Shown piece by piece: positions 52,511 to 61,876 of a DNA stretch of 64,000 nt; the first letter of the stretch is position 1, and the number at the start of each line of letters is the position of its first letter. The stretch is taken from contig JAXEWB010000040.1 of assembly GCA_034114085.1 (NCBI GenBank), forward strand, positions 1 through 64,000, given 5' to 3'. The notes below the pieces were generated by a model, which was given only the letters and a program-made list of their open reading frames with translations, ran no database searches and was not told where the DNA came from. The DNA comes from Spiro-02 sp034114085. GTDB lineage: Bacteria > Spirochaetota > Spirochaetia > Sphaerochaetales > Sphaerochaetaceae. The translations under genes and the position numbers were made by a program.

Positions 52511-52534
52511 ATTATCCAATTTGATAATATTATC
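52511..52534. promoter_or_regulatory. Operators at the ArsR-type gene promoter
   Basis: ATTATC-CAATTT-GATAAT (52511-52528) and the perfect palindrome GATAATATTATC (52523-52534) overlap. A minus-strand TATTAT hexamer lies just upstream, so binding would cover the start of transcription. The remaining stretch to 52812 is gene-free. Confidence 0.6.
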
Positions 52535-52812
52535 GTAATGTATAATAAAATATGCGAACTTTGTCAATCGGTGAATCAATCAACGCTTATGGGTCAATGA
52601 ATGGAATTGCAAGGCCGATACGAAACCCGCGTGAGACATGCACGGGACAGATACAAAGGATATTGGCGTCCAGTACAAAGCCGACGTGAGAATACGAGAA
52701 TGGCGGATGGCGAATACATACGGGAGGGGGCACAGCCCATGTCGTCAGGCTGGAACGAAGCTGATATAGGCGGGGCGCCGTCAGGCATCAGGCCGGCGAC
52801 TCCACCGCCATT

Positions 52813-53508
52813 CTATTTTTGTAAAAAAGAATCCCAAATAACATCGTGCGGAGGGTCGGCCACGATAGTCAAAGGTTCCTTCCTGACCGGATGGAGAAAA
52901 CTGACCCGACGGGCGTGGAGATGGATGCCACCGTCAGGATTGGATCGCTGCGCCCCGTATTTCAAGTCGCCTTTGATATGCAGGCCAATGGCTGCGAGCT
53001 GCGCCCGAATCTGGTGGTGACGGCCGGTATGAAGATCGATTTCCAGCAGATAATATGATTTTGAAGCACCGATCAGCCGGTAGGAAAGCTTCGCGATCTT
53101 GCTCCCCTTCCGTTCCACAGGATGCGCCACAGACTTGTTGCGGACCGCGTCGCGGGTGATATAGTGGACCAACGTACCTTCGGGCTGCTGCGGAGCCCTG
53201 TCCACTACCGCCCAATACGTTTTCTTGACCCCGCTGCCACGAAATAACTCATTCAGACGAACCAGAGCCTTCTCCGTCTTGGCGTATACGACAATCCCGC
53301 TGGTTGGCCGGTCAAGCCGATGGGGAATGCCCAAATAGACATTTCCCTGCTTTCCATAGGTTTCCTTCAGATATAGCTTCACCACGTCGGCCAACGTAGG
53401 GTCGCCCGTCTCGTCTCCCTGCACAAGCTCCCCGGGAAGCTTGTTGATGACGATCAGATGGTTGTCCTCATACAGAATCCGGTCGGCGACAGGAGGAAGC
53501 AGGCTCAT
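52813..53508 (-). CDS. RluA-family 23S rRNA/tRNA pseudouridine synthase
   Basis: A 231-residue pseudouridine synthase. The catalytic aspartate is in GIPHRLDRPTSGIVVYAKT. ALVRLNELFRGSGVKKTYWAV and HQIRAQLAAIGLHIKGDLKY are family motifs. No S4 domain, so it is the short RluA type. Its ATG overlaps the parC stop as ATGA, and it is last of the parE-parC-rluA operon. Target uridine unknown. Confidence 0.92.
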   Translation of the reverse strand: MSLLPPVADRILYEDNHLIVINKLPGELVQGDETGDPTLADVVKLYLKETYGKQGNVYLGIPHRLDRPTSGIVVYAKTEKALVRLNELFRGSGVKKTYWAVVDRAPQQPEGTLVHYITRDAVRNKSVAHPVERKGSKIAKLSYRLIGASKSYYLLEIDLHTGRHHQIRAQLAAIGLHIKGDLKYGAQRSNPDGGIHLHARRVSFLHPVRKEPLTIVADPPHDVIWDSFLQK

Positions 53509-55574
53509 TCCTGATCCTCCCCGACATCGGTTTCAGTTACGGAAGCATCATCGTCGGATGCCCCGGGCGTTCCCTCGTCCATGGAACGCCCATTTCCCGC
53601 AGAAGCGTCATCATCCGCAGCATCAAACAAGGAGGGCTCCTCGGCCTTCACCACTTCCTTGACGCTACGAAGCTTGAGCGAAGCGACTTCCTTGACGGCG
53701 ATACGGACGCCGGAGGCCTTGACACCCTTCACCAGATAGTCGGAGAAATAGAATTTCTCCTCCAGAATCTTGATGTTCCGGGCGGGTTTGTAGGTAGCCG
53801 TCAGCTCGGCGTTGGGGAATGTAGAAAGCTTGAGAAGGCGATAGTTCCCCTCCGGCACCAATTCATAGGTCCTGTTGAGGATGAACTGGGTAATCTGACA
53901 TCGTTTAAGGAACAGGAACTTGGAAGTCTTCTCCTGATAGATGATCGTGAAGACGATGCCTGAAAGTTCCGTCTTGTCAGCGAAGCTGCAATGGAGCAGC
54001 CCCTTGCCGATGAACAGCTTCTCAGGTGCGTCGCACACGAAATACGTACCGGTTTTCTGGATAATCAGGATACGGTCGTAAGGGGACACCATCAGCATGG
54101 TATTTCCGCTCTTGACATTGTAGCCCAAGTATCCGGTGGTGGGATCGTACTTCAACGAAAGGTCGCGTACGGCTACCTCTTTGACATCGACAGTATCAAA
54201 ACTCTTGATCACCGTCTTGCGCTTGTGAGTCTCAGAACCTAACAACCCCTTCAGTTCGGTCAAGTAATCCAGCGAATAGTCGATCAGATGATTGAGTTTG
54301 TACTCGACCTCCTTCAACTGTTCATTGATCTGGTCAATCTCCTGACGGTTCTTCTCGATATCGAACAAGCTGATACGCCTAATGGGAATCTTGAGCAACC
54401 GCTCAACGTCGTCGCCGTCCACCGGACGAAGCAACTGGTCTTCAAACGGCTCAAAGCCGGTGATTACCGCTTTCTCGACCGCCTCGGCGCTTCGTTTCTG
54501 CTCGATCCGCTTGTAGATGCGTTCTTCAATGAAAATCCGCTCCAACGTGCGGGCGTGGAGCTTGTCGTACAGATGGGACTTCTCCAGCTCCAGTTCCGCC
54601 TTCAATACATCCACGAGATGTTTGGCATGGAAATGGATCATGTCGGAAATTTTCATGATCTCAGGGAAATTATCCTGGATGACCAATGAGTTCACCGCGA
54701 TCTTCTGCTCGCACAGCGTATAGGCGTACAGGGCGTCAACGATATCCTTAGAATAGGTATTACGGGCCAGACATATCTCGATATTGACCTTCTCAGCCGT
54801 AAAGTCGCTGATTGACGCGACCTTGAGCTTCCCTTTCTTGGCGGCTTCGTCGATAGAATGAATCATCATTTCGCTGGTTACGCCGAACGGCAGTTCCTCG
54901 ATGACGATTCGCTTCGGGTCGGAAGTATCCAGCTTGGCGCGGACGGAAACAGAACCAGTCCCGTCCTCGTAGTTCTTGACGTCGACGATGCCGCCGCCGG
55001 GGAAGTCGGGGTATAGCTGGAAGCTCTCCCCTTTCAGCACCGCGGCCACCGCGTCCAGCACTTCCAGCGCATTGTGCGGCAGGATCTTGGTGGCCATACC
55101 TACGGCGATGCCTTCCGCGCCTTGGATCAGCACTACGGGAATCTTCGCCGGGAAAACAACCGGCTCCTTGTTGCGGCCGTCGTAGGATTCCACGAATTCG
55201 GTCAACTCGGGATTGTACAGAACCTTCTTGGCGAACGGTAGGATACGGCACTCGATATAGCGGGCCGCCGCCGCGCTATCGCCGGTCATGAAGTTGCCGA
55301 AGTTTCCCTGACGCTCTATGAACAGATCGCAGTTGGCCAGATTGACCAGCGCTTCGTAGATGGAGGCATCGCCGTGAGGGTGGTACCGCATGGCCCAGCC
55401 GACCACGTTGGCGACCTTGTGGAACTTACCGTCGTCCATCTCGAACAGCGTATGGATGATACGCCGCTGAACGGGCTTGAAACCATCGACGATATCGGGA
55501 ATCGCCCGCTCTTTGATGACATACGATGCATACTCCAAGAAGTTCTGTCGGAAAATAGTTTGCGCGTGTGCCAT
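53505..55574 (-). CDS. parC: DNA topoisomerase IV subunit A
   Basis: A 689-residue type IIA topoisomerase subunit that cuts and passes DNA. The catalytic tyrosine is Y106 in AAAARYIECR, and RYHPHGDASIYEAL is the conserved GyrA/ParC segment. The C-terminal part is a short, acidic tail without an evident GyrA-box set, so decatenation fits better than gyrase. The start is fused to the parE stop as TGATG. The family could also be called GyrA; neighbouring features favour topoisomerase IV. Confidence 0.88.
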   Translation of the reverse strand: MAHAQTIFRQNFLEYASYVIKERAIPDIVDGFKPVQRRIIHTLFEMDDGKFHKVANVVGWAMRYHPHGDASIYEALVNLANCDLFIERQGNFGNFMTGDSAAAARYIECRILPFAKKVLYNPELTEFVESYDGRNKEPVVFPAKIPVVLIQGAEGIAVGMATKILPHNALEVLDAVAAVLKGESFQLYPDFPGGGIVDVKNYEDGTGSVSVRAKLDTSDPKRIVIEELPFGVTSEMMIHSIDEAAKKGKLKVASISDFTAEKVNIEICLARNTYSKDIVDALYAYTLCEQKIAVNSLVIQDNFPEIMKISDMIHFHAKHLVDVLKAELELEKSHLYDKLHARTLERIFIEERIYKRIEQKRSAEAVEKAVITGFEPFEDQLLRPVDGDDVERLLKIPIRRISLFDIEKNRQEIDQINEQLKEVEYKLNHLIDYSLDYLTELKGLLGSETHKRKTVIKSFDTVDVKEVAVRDLSLKYDPTTGYLGYNVKSGNTMLMVSPYDRILIIQKTGTYFVCDAPEKLFIGKGLLHCSFADKTELSGIVFTIIYQEKTSKFLFLKRCQITQFILNRTYELVPEGNYRLLKLSTFPNAELTATYKPARNIKILEEKFYFSDYLVKGVKASGVRIAVKEVASLKLRSVKEVVKAEEPSLFDAADDDASAGNGRSMDEGTPGASDDDASVTETDVGEDQE

Positions 55575-57388
55575 CAGATCAGATTCTCCATAATGAAGTC
55601 CCTTCTTTCAGGGGTATTGTTTCCCATATAGAACGACATGGCCTGACGAATCTCGTTCATGCTTGAAATCGAGACCGGAGTCAGCTTGATGTCCTCCCCA
55701 ATGAACTGCCCGAACTCGCGGGGGTCTATCTCGCCCAACCCCTTGAACCGGGTAACTTCAGAGCCACGAATCTGGCTCATGGCATGATCCCGCTGCTCCT
55801 CGTTGTAGCAGTAGACCGTCTGCTGCTTGTTCCTCACGCGGAATAACGGTGTCTCAAGGATATAGAGACGGCCGGACAAGACCAAATCCTCGAAGAACGA
55901 CAAGAAATACGTCATGAGCAGAATGCGGATATGGAAACCGTCGTTGTCGGCATCTGTGGCGATGATGACCTTGCCGTACCGAAGCCCCTCTATGCCGTTC
56001 TCAATTCCCAGCGCCACCATCATATTGTACAGCTCGGCGTTCTTGTAGATCACCGTCTGCTTCTGGCCGTAGACGTTGGCGATTTTTCCTCTGAGGCTGA
56101 ACACCGCCTGAGTCATGACATCCCGTGTCTTCGTGATGGTCCCCGACGCAGAATCACCTTCCGTGAGGAAAATCATCGACCGGTCGCCTAAGTCGGCATG
56201 AGCGCCCGTCTGCCCCAGATGATACTTGCAGTCCTTGAGCTTGGGGATGTTGATCGACACCTTGCGGGCGGCTTCCTTCGCCCCTTTCTTGACCTCGTTC
56301 AGCTCCTTGCGCAGCTTCTCGTTGTTGAGGATCTTCTGGTTAAGCTTGGCGGCTTCCTCCGGATGCTTCAACAGGAAGTCTATGACCGCCTCCTTCACTT
56401 CCTGGACGATCCACATGCGGATCTCTGTATTGCCCAGCTTGTTTTTCGTCTGGCTTTCGAATACAGGATTCTGCAATTTGATGGCAATCGCTCCAATCAG
56501 GCCCTCGCGGGCATCCTGAGGCGCCCAATTCTTCTTGAAATGTTCGTTGATCCCCTTGATGATGCCTTCCTTGAACGCAGCCAAATGGGTACCGCCATCG
56601 CTGGTATGCTGGCCGTTCACGTAGGAAAAATAGTTCTCTCCATAAGAACCGGGCGTATGGGTAAAGGCGAACTCAATCTGCTTGCCCCGGTAATGGAGTA
56701 TCTGGTACATGTTTTCGTCGCCGACCTCCTTCTCCAGCAGGTCGAGCAGTCCGTGCGCCGACTTGAACGTCTTGCGGTTGAACTCCAGCGTCAGCCCCGT
56801 GTTGAGGTACGCATAGTTCCACATCCGCTCGCGAATATAGTCCTCGTTGAACACGTACTTGCCGAACAGCTCCTCGTCGGGGATGAACTGGGTCAGCGTA
56901 CCGTCCTGTTCGTCGGTCTTGCCCTTTTTCTGCTCGACCAGCACGCCCTTGGCGAACGAGGCCGAAGCATACTGCCCGTCACGATAGGCTGTGACCTTGA
57001 AATAGGAGGAGAGCGCATTGACGGCCTTCGTACCGACGCCGTTCAGTCCTACGGAGAACTGGAACACATCGTCATTGTATTTCGCACCGGTATTGATAAT
57101 AGATACGCATTCAACCAACTTGCCCAGTGGAATACCGCGGCCATAGTCGCGGACGGAAACGCAGTTGTCATCCAACGAGATGATAATGCGGCTTCCATAG
57201 CCCATGATGAATTCGTCGATACTATTGTCGACGACTTCCTTGAGCAAGATATAGATGCCGTCATCCACATGAGAACCATTGCCGAGCCTGCCTATATACA
57301 TCCCAGGACGCAGACGAATGTGCTCAAGGGCGCTCAAAGTCTGTATCTTGCTTTCATCATATGTGTTTTTGTTAGTAAAAGACGCCAT
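55574..57388 (-). CDS. parE: DNA topoisomerase IV subunit B
   Basis: A 604-residue GHKL ATPase subunit. It begins with YDESKIQTLSALEHIRLRPGMYIG, the typical ParE/GyrB opening, and shows the ATP-site motifs VDNSIDEF and DYGRGIPLG. The TOPRIM domain is at LTEGDSASG with the later DADNDGFHIRILL. Length is that of ParE rather than of long GyrB. The stop overlaps the parC start by one base. First gene of a parE-parC-rluA operon. Confidence 0.9.
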   Translation of the reverse strand: MASFTNKNTYDESKIQTLSALEHIRLRPGMYIGRLGNGSHVDDGIYILLKEVVDNSIDEFIMGYGSRIIISLDDNCVSVRDYGRGIPLGKLVECVSIINTGAKYNDDVFQFSVGLNGVGTKAVNALSSYFKVTAYRDGQYASASFAKGVLVEQKKGKTDEQDGTLTQFIPDEELFGKYVFNEDYIRERMWNYAYLNTGLTLEFNRKTFKSAHGLLDLLEKEVGDENMYQILHYRGKQIEFAFTHTPGSYGENYFSYVNGQHTSDGGTHLAAFKEGIIKGINEHFKKNWAPQDAREGLIGAIAIKLQNPVFESQTKNKLGNTEIRMWIVQEVKEAVIDFLLKHPEEAAKLNQKILNNEKLRKELNEVKKGAKEAARKVSINIPKLKDCKYHLGQTGAHADLGDRSMIFLTEGDSASGTITKTRDVMTQAVFSLRGKIANVYGQKQTVIYKNAELYNMMVALGIENGIEGLRYGKVIIATDADNDGFHIRILLMTYFLSFFEDLVLSGRLYILETPLFRVRNKQQTVYCYNEEQRDHAMSQIRGSEVTRFKGLGEIDPREFGQFIGEDIKLTPVSISSMNEIRQAMSFYMGNNTPERRDFIMENLI

Positions 57389-57619
57389 AGCTTTTGATTA
57401 TATACGGTTTTCCGAGTGTTTGCAAAGGTCCTGAAAAACAGACGAGCGCTTTACGCAGACTATAGTTATGCGCATACGTCAATATGCGGGTCTTGACAGG
57501 AATCAATGAGAACCGGAATGTCGGAATGCGACGGGCGGCTTCGCAACCTCCGTCTTTTTTTGTTGCCCGGAGCAACGTGGTCGGTTACATTTGAATTGGT
57601 TGTCGGGGAGGGATTAACA

Positions 57620-58330
57620 ATGTCGTATGCGATGCCGGCTATATCAGCGGGCCTGTTTCTCGCAAGTTCCATTGCGCATGTCTACGCCCGGCATGTCGGA
57701 AAAAACAAACTGGCGTTTTTCACAAAACCCTTGCTGATGCCATTGTTGCTGGCGACCTTCCTGACCGCTGTATCGTCGATTGGCGAAACCGTCCCCCGCA
57801 TCCAGATGTTGGTCATCGCCCTCACGCTCTATACAGCGGGAGATATTTTCCTAGCGCTGCCGGACGAAAAGAGGCCCGCGCTGTTCCTGATTGGCATGGC
57901 GGCCTTCATGGCGGGCCATATATGTTATGCGACATGGTTCCTTACCTTCTCAGGATGGAATACCCTGGCTTGGCAAGCGATGGCGATTGTCTCGATAGTC
58001 GTTATGGCGCTTCTCGTAATCTTTTGCAGGAAAGTACTATCCAGTAAGACGCGGCAGGCCCCTTGGCTTTGCGCATATGGGGTACTTATGGGGGTATTCT
58101 CCGTCTGCGTAGCCTCATCATGGGGAACAGGGCCAATCGCAGGAACGATCGTAGCCCTCGCAGGAACGGCGTCCTATACGCTTTCCGATAGTTTTATCGC
58201 CATGGACAAGGTATCCTTCCATGTCGCGGGCGATGACATCATCATGACGACATACTTGTTGGCGAACATCCTTCTGCTCGCAGGGGTATGGATTCTGACC
58301 CGAACGCCTACAGTATACGTGCTGTTATAA
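57620..58330 (+). CDS. Lysoplasmalogenase (YhhN family) membrane protein
   Basis: A 236-residue protein with about eight hydrophobic segments. The start KLAFFTKPLLMPLLLATFL and the LYTAGDIFLALP and FMAGHICYATWF segments are YhhN/TMEM86 signatures; that family hydrolyses lysoplasmalogens to an aldehyde and a glycerophospho head group. Start at 57620 with GGGGAGGG 8 nt upstream; the longer frame is not supported. Plasmalogens are known in anaerobic bacteria, so the role fits, but activity of bacterial members is less studied. Confidence 0.75.
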   Translation: MSYAMPAISAGLFLASSIAHVYARHVGKNKLAFFTKPLLMPLLLATFLTAVSSIGETVPRIQMLVIALTLYTAGDIFLALPDEKRPALFLIGMAAFMAGHICYATWFLTFSGWNTLAWQAMAIVSIVVMALLVIFCRKVLSSKTRQAPWLCAYGVLMGVFSVCVASSWGTGPIAGTIVALAGTASYTLSDSFIAMDKVSFHVAGDDIIMTTYLLANILLLAGVWILTRTPTVYVLL

Positions 58331-58331
58331 T
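58326..58331 (+). promoter_or_regulatory. Perfect -10 hexamer before corA
   Basis: TATAAT at 58326-58331 overlaps the end of the previous gene. No clear -35 is visible. The corA ATG lies 22 nt further, with a weak GGACAG. Confidence 0.4.
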
Positions 58332-58352
58332 CTATCATACGGACAGAAGCAT

Positions 58353-59435
58353 ATGAAACAGGAAACAAACGCACGACAGAAACCTTCCTCCGCGCCACGT
58401 CGTCCACGGCATACGCAGAAAGCGGGGCTGGTGCCGGGCTCCCTCGTATATGTGGGAGACACGCCTAGCCAGAAAACGCATATCCATTCCATAGCCTACA
58501 ATGCGGATGCTATCGAGGAAACCGATACGACCATTCCGCAGCGGGAAACGGGAAGACTTCTATGGATACAGGTCACAGGCCTCAAGGACATCGAAACAAT
58601 CGCACAGCTAGGACAACGCTTCAATGTCAATCCTCTGTACCTTGAAGATATCCTCTACACGGACCAGCGCCCGAAGGTGGACCGGACGGAAGGGTACCTG
58701 TTCATCACCCTGAGGCTGAACCATCCGGAAGAACCCGCGATGGAGGACGAACAGATCAGCCTGGTCATGGGCAAGGATTTTCTGATTTCCTTCCAGGAGC
58801 GACCGTCCGACGTGTTCGTTCCCGCACAGAAACGGCTTCAGAGGACGGAGAGCAAACTGCGGAAGTCCGGAGCCGATGTGCTGCTCCATGCGTTGCTGGA
58901 CATGATCGTGGACAGGTATCTGGTTCTCGCCGATCAGCTGGAAGATGACACCGACGACCTTGAGGACGTTGTGGTCAATACCCCCGACGCGGTGAAGGCT
59001 TCCGAACTGCATAAGGAAAAGCGCAAGATACAGAACCTGCGAAGATCGACACTGCCGCTACGGGACATCTTCAATCTGCTCTCTTCCGGCAACGAACCGC
59101 TGATAAGCCCCATCGCCAGGGCGTATTTCAAAGATACGTATGACCATGTGCTGTGGTTGATCGAGTCGTTGGAGAACCTGCGGGAAACTATGCAGGGGTT
59201 GATGGAGGTGTATCTTTCGAGCCTTGACATGCGCATGAACCATATCATGCAAGTGCTGACGATTATTTCAACCGTGTTCATCCCCCTGACCTTCATCACC
59301 GGGCTATATGGCATGAATTTCGCATATCTCCCCCCGGAAACGCTCAAACCCTGGGGGTTCTATGGTATCCTCGGGGTCTGCGTCGTGCTGTCGGTCGGCA
59401 TGGCGTTATGGTTCAAACGCAAGAAATGGTGGTAA
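58353..59435 (+). CDS. corA: CorA-family magnesium/divalent cation channel
   Basis: A 360-residue protein. The large cytoplasmic domain reads EDILYTDQRPKVDRTEGYLFITLRL, and the C-terminus holds the two membrane helices with the filter motif GLYGMNF, followed by an FKRKKWW cytoplasmic tail. Length and layout are standard, giving a homopentameric Mg2+ (Co2+/Ni2+) channel. The first 40 residues are an extra basic segment. Just 12 nt before the GNAT gene; cotranscribed, without functional link. Confidence 0.92.
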   Translation: MKQETNARQKPSSAPRRPRHTQKAGLVPGSLVYVGDTPSQKTHIHSIAYNADAIEETDTTIPQRETGRLLWIQVTGLKDIETIAQLGQRFNVNPLYLEDILYTDQRPKVDRTEGYLFITLRLNHPEEPAMEDEQISLVMGKDFLISFQERPSDVFVPAQKRLQRTESKLRKSGADVLLHALLDMIVDRYLVLADQLEDDTDDLEDVVVNTPDAVKASELHKEKRKIQNLRRSTLPLRDIFNLLSSGNEPLISPIARAYFKDTYDHVLWLIESLENLRETMQGLMEVYLSSLDMRMNHIMQVLTIISTVFIPLTFITGLYGMNFAYLPPETLKPWGFYGILGVCVVLSVGMALWFKRKKWW

Positions 59436-59447
59436 TGGAGAACGTCC

Positions 59448-60317
59448 ATGATCAACAGAATTGAATTCTCGGCGCTGGAAGGCTGTTCGCTGCAGGAGCT
59501 GCATCAATGTTTTGTCAGGGCGTTTGGAGACTATCAGGTCCCCATGGATCTGCCGGTGGAGCGTTTTCGCTCCATGCTCGCCCGCAATGGGTTCGAGGCG
59601 ACTCTGTCCGCGGGGGCGTTCTGCGACGGGCAGCTCGTAGGGTTTGTCTTCAATGGCGTGAGATACTATGCCGGCGGCAAGCTCGCCTACGACAGCGGAA
59701 CGGCGGTATTGCCGAAGTTCCGTGGACAAGAGATCGCCACCCGGCTCATGGCATTCACCATGGAGCTTCTTTCCCAGGCGGGAGTCTACGGGTATGTCCT
59801 GGAGTGTATCGAGACGAATACGAAAGCCCTGTCGCTCTATCAGAAGAACGGTTTCCGCCGTACCCGGTATTTCACATGCTGGCAGACTGAGAGGCGGACG
59901 TTACTGACAAAAACCATGGATATCCAGCTCCAGTATCAGATTAAGGAAGGCACCCCTGCGGAATTGCATGAGGCACAGAACATTCTTTCCTCCTATCCGT
60001 CCTGGCAGAACAGCGATTCGGCGATTCTGGCGATCTCTACACAGATGAAGTACATCAAGCTGACGGACGGCCAGGGTAAAACCATCGGGTTCGCGGCATG
60101 GGATCCTTCGTCCGGCTCCATCGCCAGACTGGCGACATGGGACGGCGACGCAGTGTTCCGGTTACTACAGCATATCGCGTGCCATAGCACCGCTCCGCGC
60201 ATACGCATGGTGAACGTTGATACGGACGACCGGCTGCTTCCCTCCGCACTGGAGGGTCTGGGGTTCTCCGTGAACGTCCGCCAAATAGAAATGTTCAAAT
60301 TCTTGCAAGAACGCTAG
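59448..60317 (+). CDS. GNAT acetyltransferase with a second, partial GNAT-like domain
   Basis: A 289-residue protein. Residues 1-140 are a GNAT domain (YDSGTAVLPKFRGQEIATRLM with the acetyl-CoA loop, and VLECIETNTKALSLYQKNGF). The second half (EGTPAELHEAQNILSSYPSW, RIRMVNVDTDDRLLPSALEGLGF) looks like a second GNAT-type fold that has lost the acetyl-CoA loop. GGAG precedes the ATG. Substrate unknown. Confidence 0.85.
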   Translation: MINRIEFSALEGCSLQELHQCFVRAFGDYQVPMDLPVERFRSMLARNGFEATLSAGAFCDGQLVGFVFNGVRYYAGGKLAYDSGTAVLPKFRGQEIATRLMAFTMELLSQAGVYGYVLECIETNTKALSLYQKNGFRRTRYFTCWQTERRTLLTKTMDIQLQYQIKEGTPAELHEAQNILSSYPSWQNSDSAILAISTQMKYIKLTDGQGKTIGFAAWDPSSGSIARLATWDGDAVFRLLQHIACHSTAPRIRMVNVDTDDRLLPSALEGLGFSVNVRQIEMFKFLQER

Positions 60318-60519
60318 CCCTATAGGGGCTGTCCATATCGGCCAAGCGATGGCCGCATCCACCCCGTACACGCCCATGCGATCCTCACACCAAGGACGAC
60401 CACCATACGAATACGGCCATTCATCATCATATGAAAAAAAGGACGGCGGTCACCTCGGAATCCAACATCCTTGAAAATCCAACAGCCCCCCCTCCCACGA
60501 CACATTGCCGTCGGCTTCG

Positions 60520-60548
60520 TTGCAGGATAGCGCAAAGCCTGCTATAGT
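60520..60548 (+). promoter_or_regulatory. Promoter of the GNAT-membrane protein gene
   Basis: TTGCAG (60520-60525), 17 nt, TATAGT (60543-60548). The ATG at 60557 is only 8 nt past the -10, with no ribosome site: a leaderless arrangement. Confidence 0.55.
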
Positions 60549-60556
60549 TGTCCGCT

Positions 60557-61708
60557 ATGGAATACACGATCAGACGCATGAATCCCGAAGAACGGCCACA
60601 AGTACGCAGGCTTATGGAACAGTCCTTCGAGGCTTATCTCCACCCGATATTCTTTATCCATGAGGAGACTACGCTTGTCGCGGTCCACGATGGGAAGGTG
60701 GTCGCGGGTATCAATCTCGACATCTATACGGTCAGGGGCGGCAAGGTGAAGATGGGGTATATCGGCTGGCTCTACACCGACGTCCGGCATCGTGGCGCGG
60801 GGCTTGGCGGCCGACTGTTCGACGCGGCGCTGACCTTTCTTCGGCAACAGGGATGTACCGATGCGGGAGCTTGCGTGGAGGGGGACAATCCAAGTTCCTT
60901 CAAGCAGATGGCCTATCGCGGGTTTTCCATCCTTCCGCTCGGCAGGCAATTGAAACGGTTTGGACTCGGATTTCTCAAGGTATGGAAGCGCGCCTCCCGG
61001 TTCTTGGACATGGGGTATTTCTTCTGGTATAGACGGCTCGATGAACCGGAAGCGCCCGACCAAGGCACGAACGAAGCCGCCGACAGGGTTTTGACCCCTT
61101 CCGCGGGTCGCCAAGCGAGTACCTTGCTCGGTACCGCGCTGTCATGTTCCGCATTGTGGGCCGTCGCATTGCTTCGCCGGGGTACGTCGCTTACCCCGCC
61201 CCCGCTCGACATTGCGCTGTTGGTCGCGTTCCCCTTCGCATTGATATTGTTCAGGACTTCCGTCATGTGGTGCGCGGCGAAACTGGCGCAGTTAAAAATC
61301 ATATACTTGCCCTGGGACACCGCCTGGCTAGTTGGACTTCTGCTGCCATTGCTGACTGGGTGGCCGTTTCCTGTACCGGGAAACTGGTATGTCAGGGGCG
61401 CTCGCTGGAGTTTGAACCAAGAGAACCGGCGTATCGGGTTGATGGCTCTATGCGGCGTGCTTGCGACACTGCTGGTGGTCATCGGATTGAAGCTCCTCGA
61501 TGCCATCTGGGGAACGACGCTTCTATTCGGAACTTCGCTGACGATGATTCTCCATCCATCCTTCCAGTACGCAGCGACGCTGCTGGTTCTCGACCTGGCC
61601 TGTTTCTTCTATCCGTTCTGCGGGTTCAATGGAAGCAGGATCAAACGGTTGTCTCCATTGTTATGGTGCGCGCTGACGTTTGTCGCGGCGGTGGCGTTGT
61701 GGGTGTGA
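60557..61708 (+). CDS. GNAT domain fused to a multi-pass membrane domain
   Basis: A 383-residue protein. Residues 1-130 are a GNAT domain (MGYIGWLYTDVRHRGAGLGG with the acetyl-CoA loop; CVEGDNPSSFKQMAYRGF). Residues 195-383 carry about five or six hydrophobic segments. Some membrane motifs (HPSFQYAATLLVLDLACFFY, PFCGFNGSRIKR) recall site-2-protease-like M50 membrane proteins, but no HExxH is seen. Role unknown; perhaps acetylation of a membrane-associated substrate. The start is the ATG at 60557, not the in-frame TTG at 60548, which lies in the -10. Confidence 0.75.
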   Translation: MEYTIRRMNPEERPQVRRLMEQSFEAYLHPIFFIHEETTLVAVHDGKVVAGINLDIYTVRGGKVKMGYIGWLYTDVRHRGAGLGGRLFDAALTFLRQQGCTDAGACVEGDNPSSFKQMAYRGFSILPLGRQLKRFGLGFLKVWKRASRFLDMGYFFWYRRLDEPEAPDQGTNEAADRVLTPSAGRQASTLLGTALSCSALWAVALLRRGTSLTPPPLDIALLVAFPFALILFRTSVMWCAAKLAQLKIIYLPWDTAWLVGLLLPLLTGWPFPVPGNWYVRGARWSLNQENRRIGLMALCGVLATLLVVIGLKLLDAIWGTTLLFGTSLTMILHPSFQYAATLLVLDLACFFYPFCGFNGSRIKRLSPLLWCALTFVAAVALWV

Positions 61709-61754
61709 GCACAGGCTTGTTGTAGCGGGAGCGCTGTAGAAGCTAGCATAGGTC

Positions 61755-61783
61755 TTGTCCATAGTGGCGTTGTTTATTATACT
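61755..61783 (+). promoter_or_regulatory. Promoter of the CNNM/hemolysin-type gene
   Basis: TTGTCC (61755-61760), 17 nt, TATACT (61778-61783). The start codon lies about 94 nt downstream with GGAGG 5 nt before it. Confidence 0.5.
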
Positions 61784-61876
61784 TGTTCCCATTATGGATG
61801 ACCCGTTACCTAGTAGAGGGTGCTCAGCTGAACACCCGCGCAGTTCGTCGGACATGGCGTCAAGCCGGAGGTGTGT

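Noticed and set aside
53505..57388. gyrA/gyrB instead of parC/parE
   Set aside because: Subunit lengths, missing GyrA-box set and rluA in the operon fit topoisomerase IV better, though the sequence alone does not exclude gyrase.
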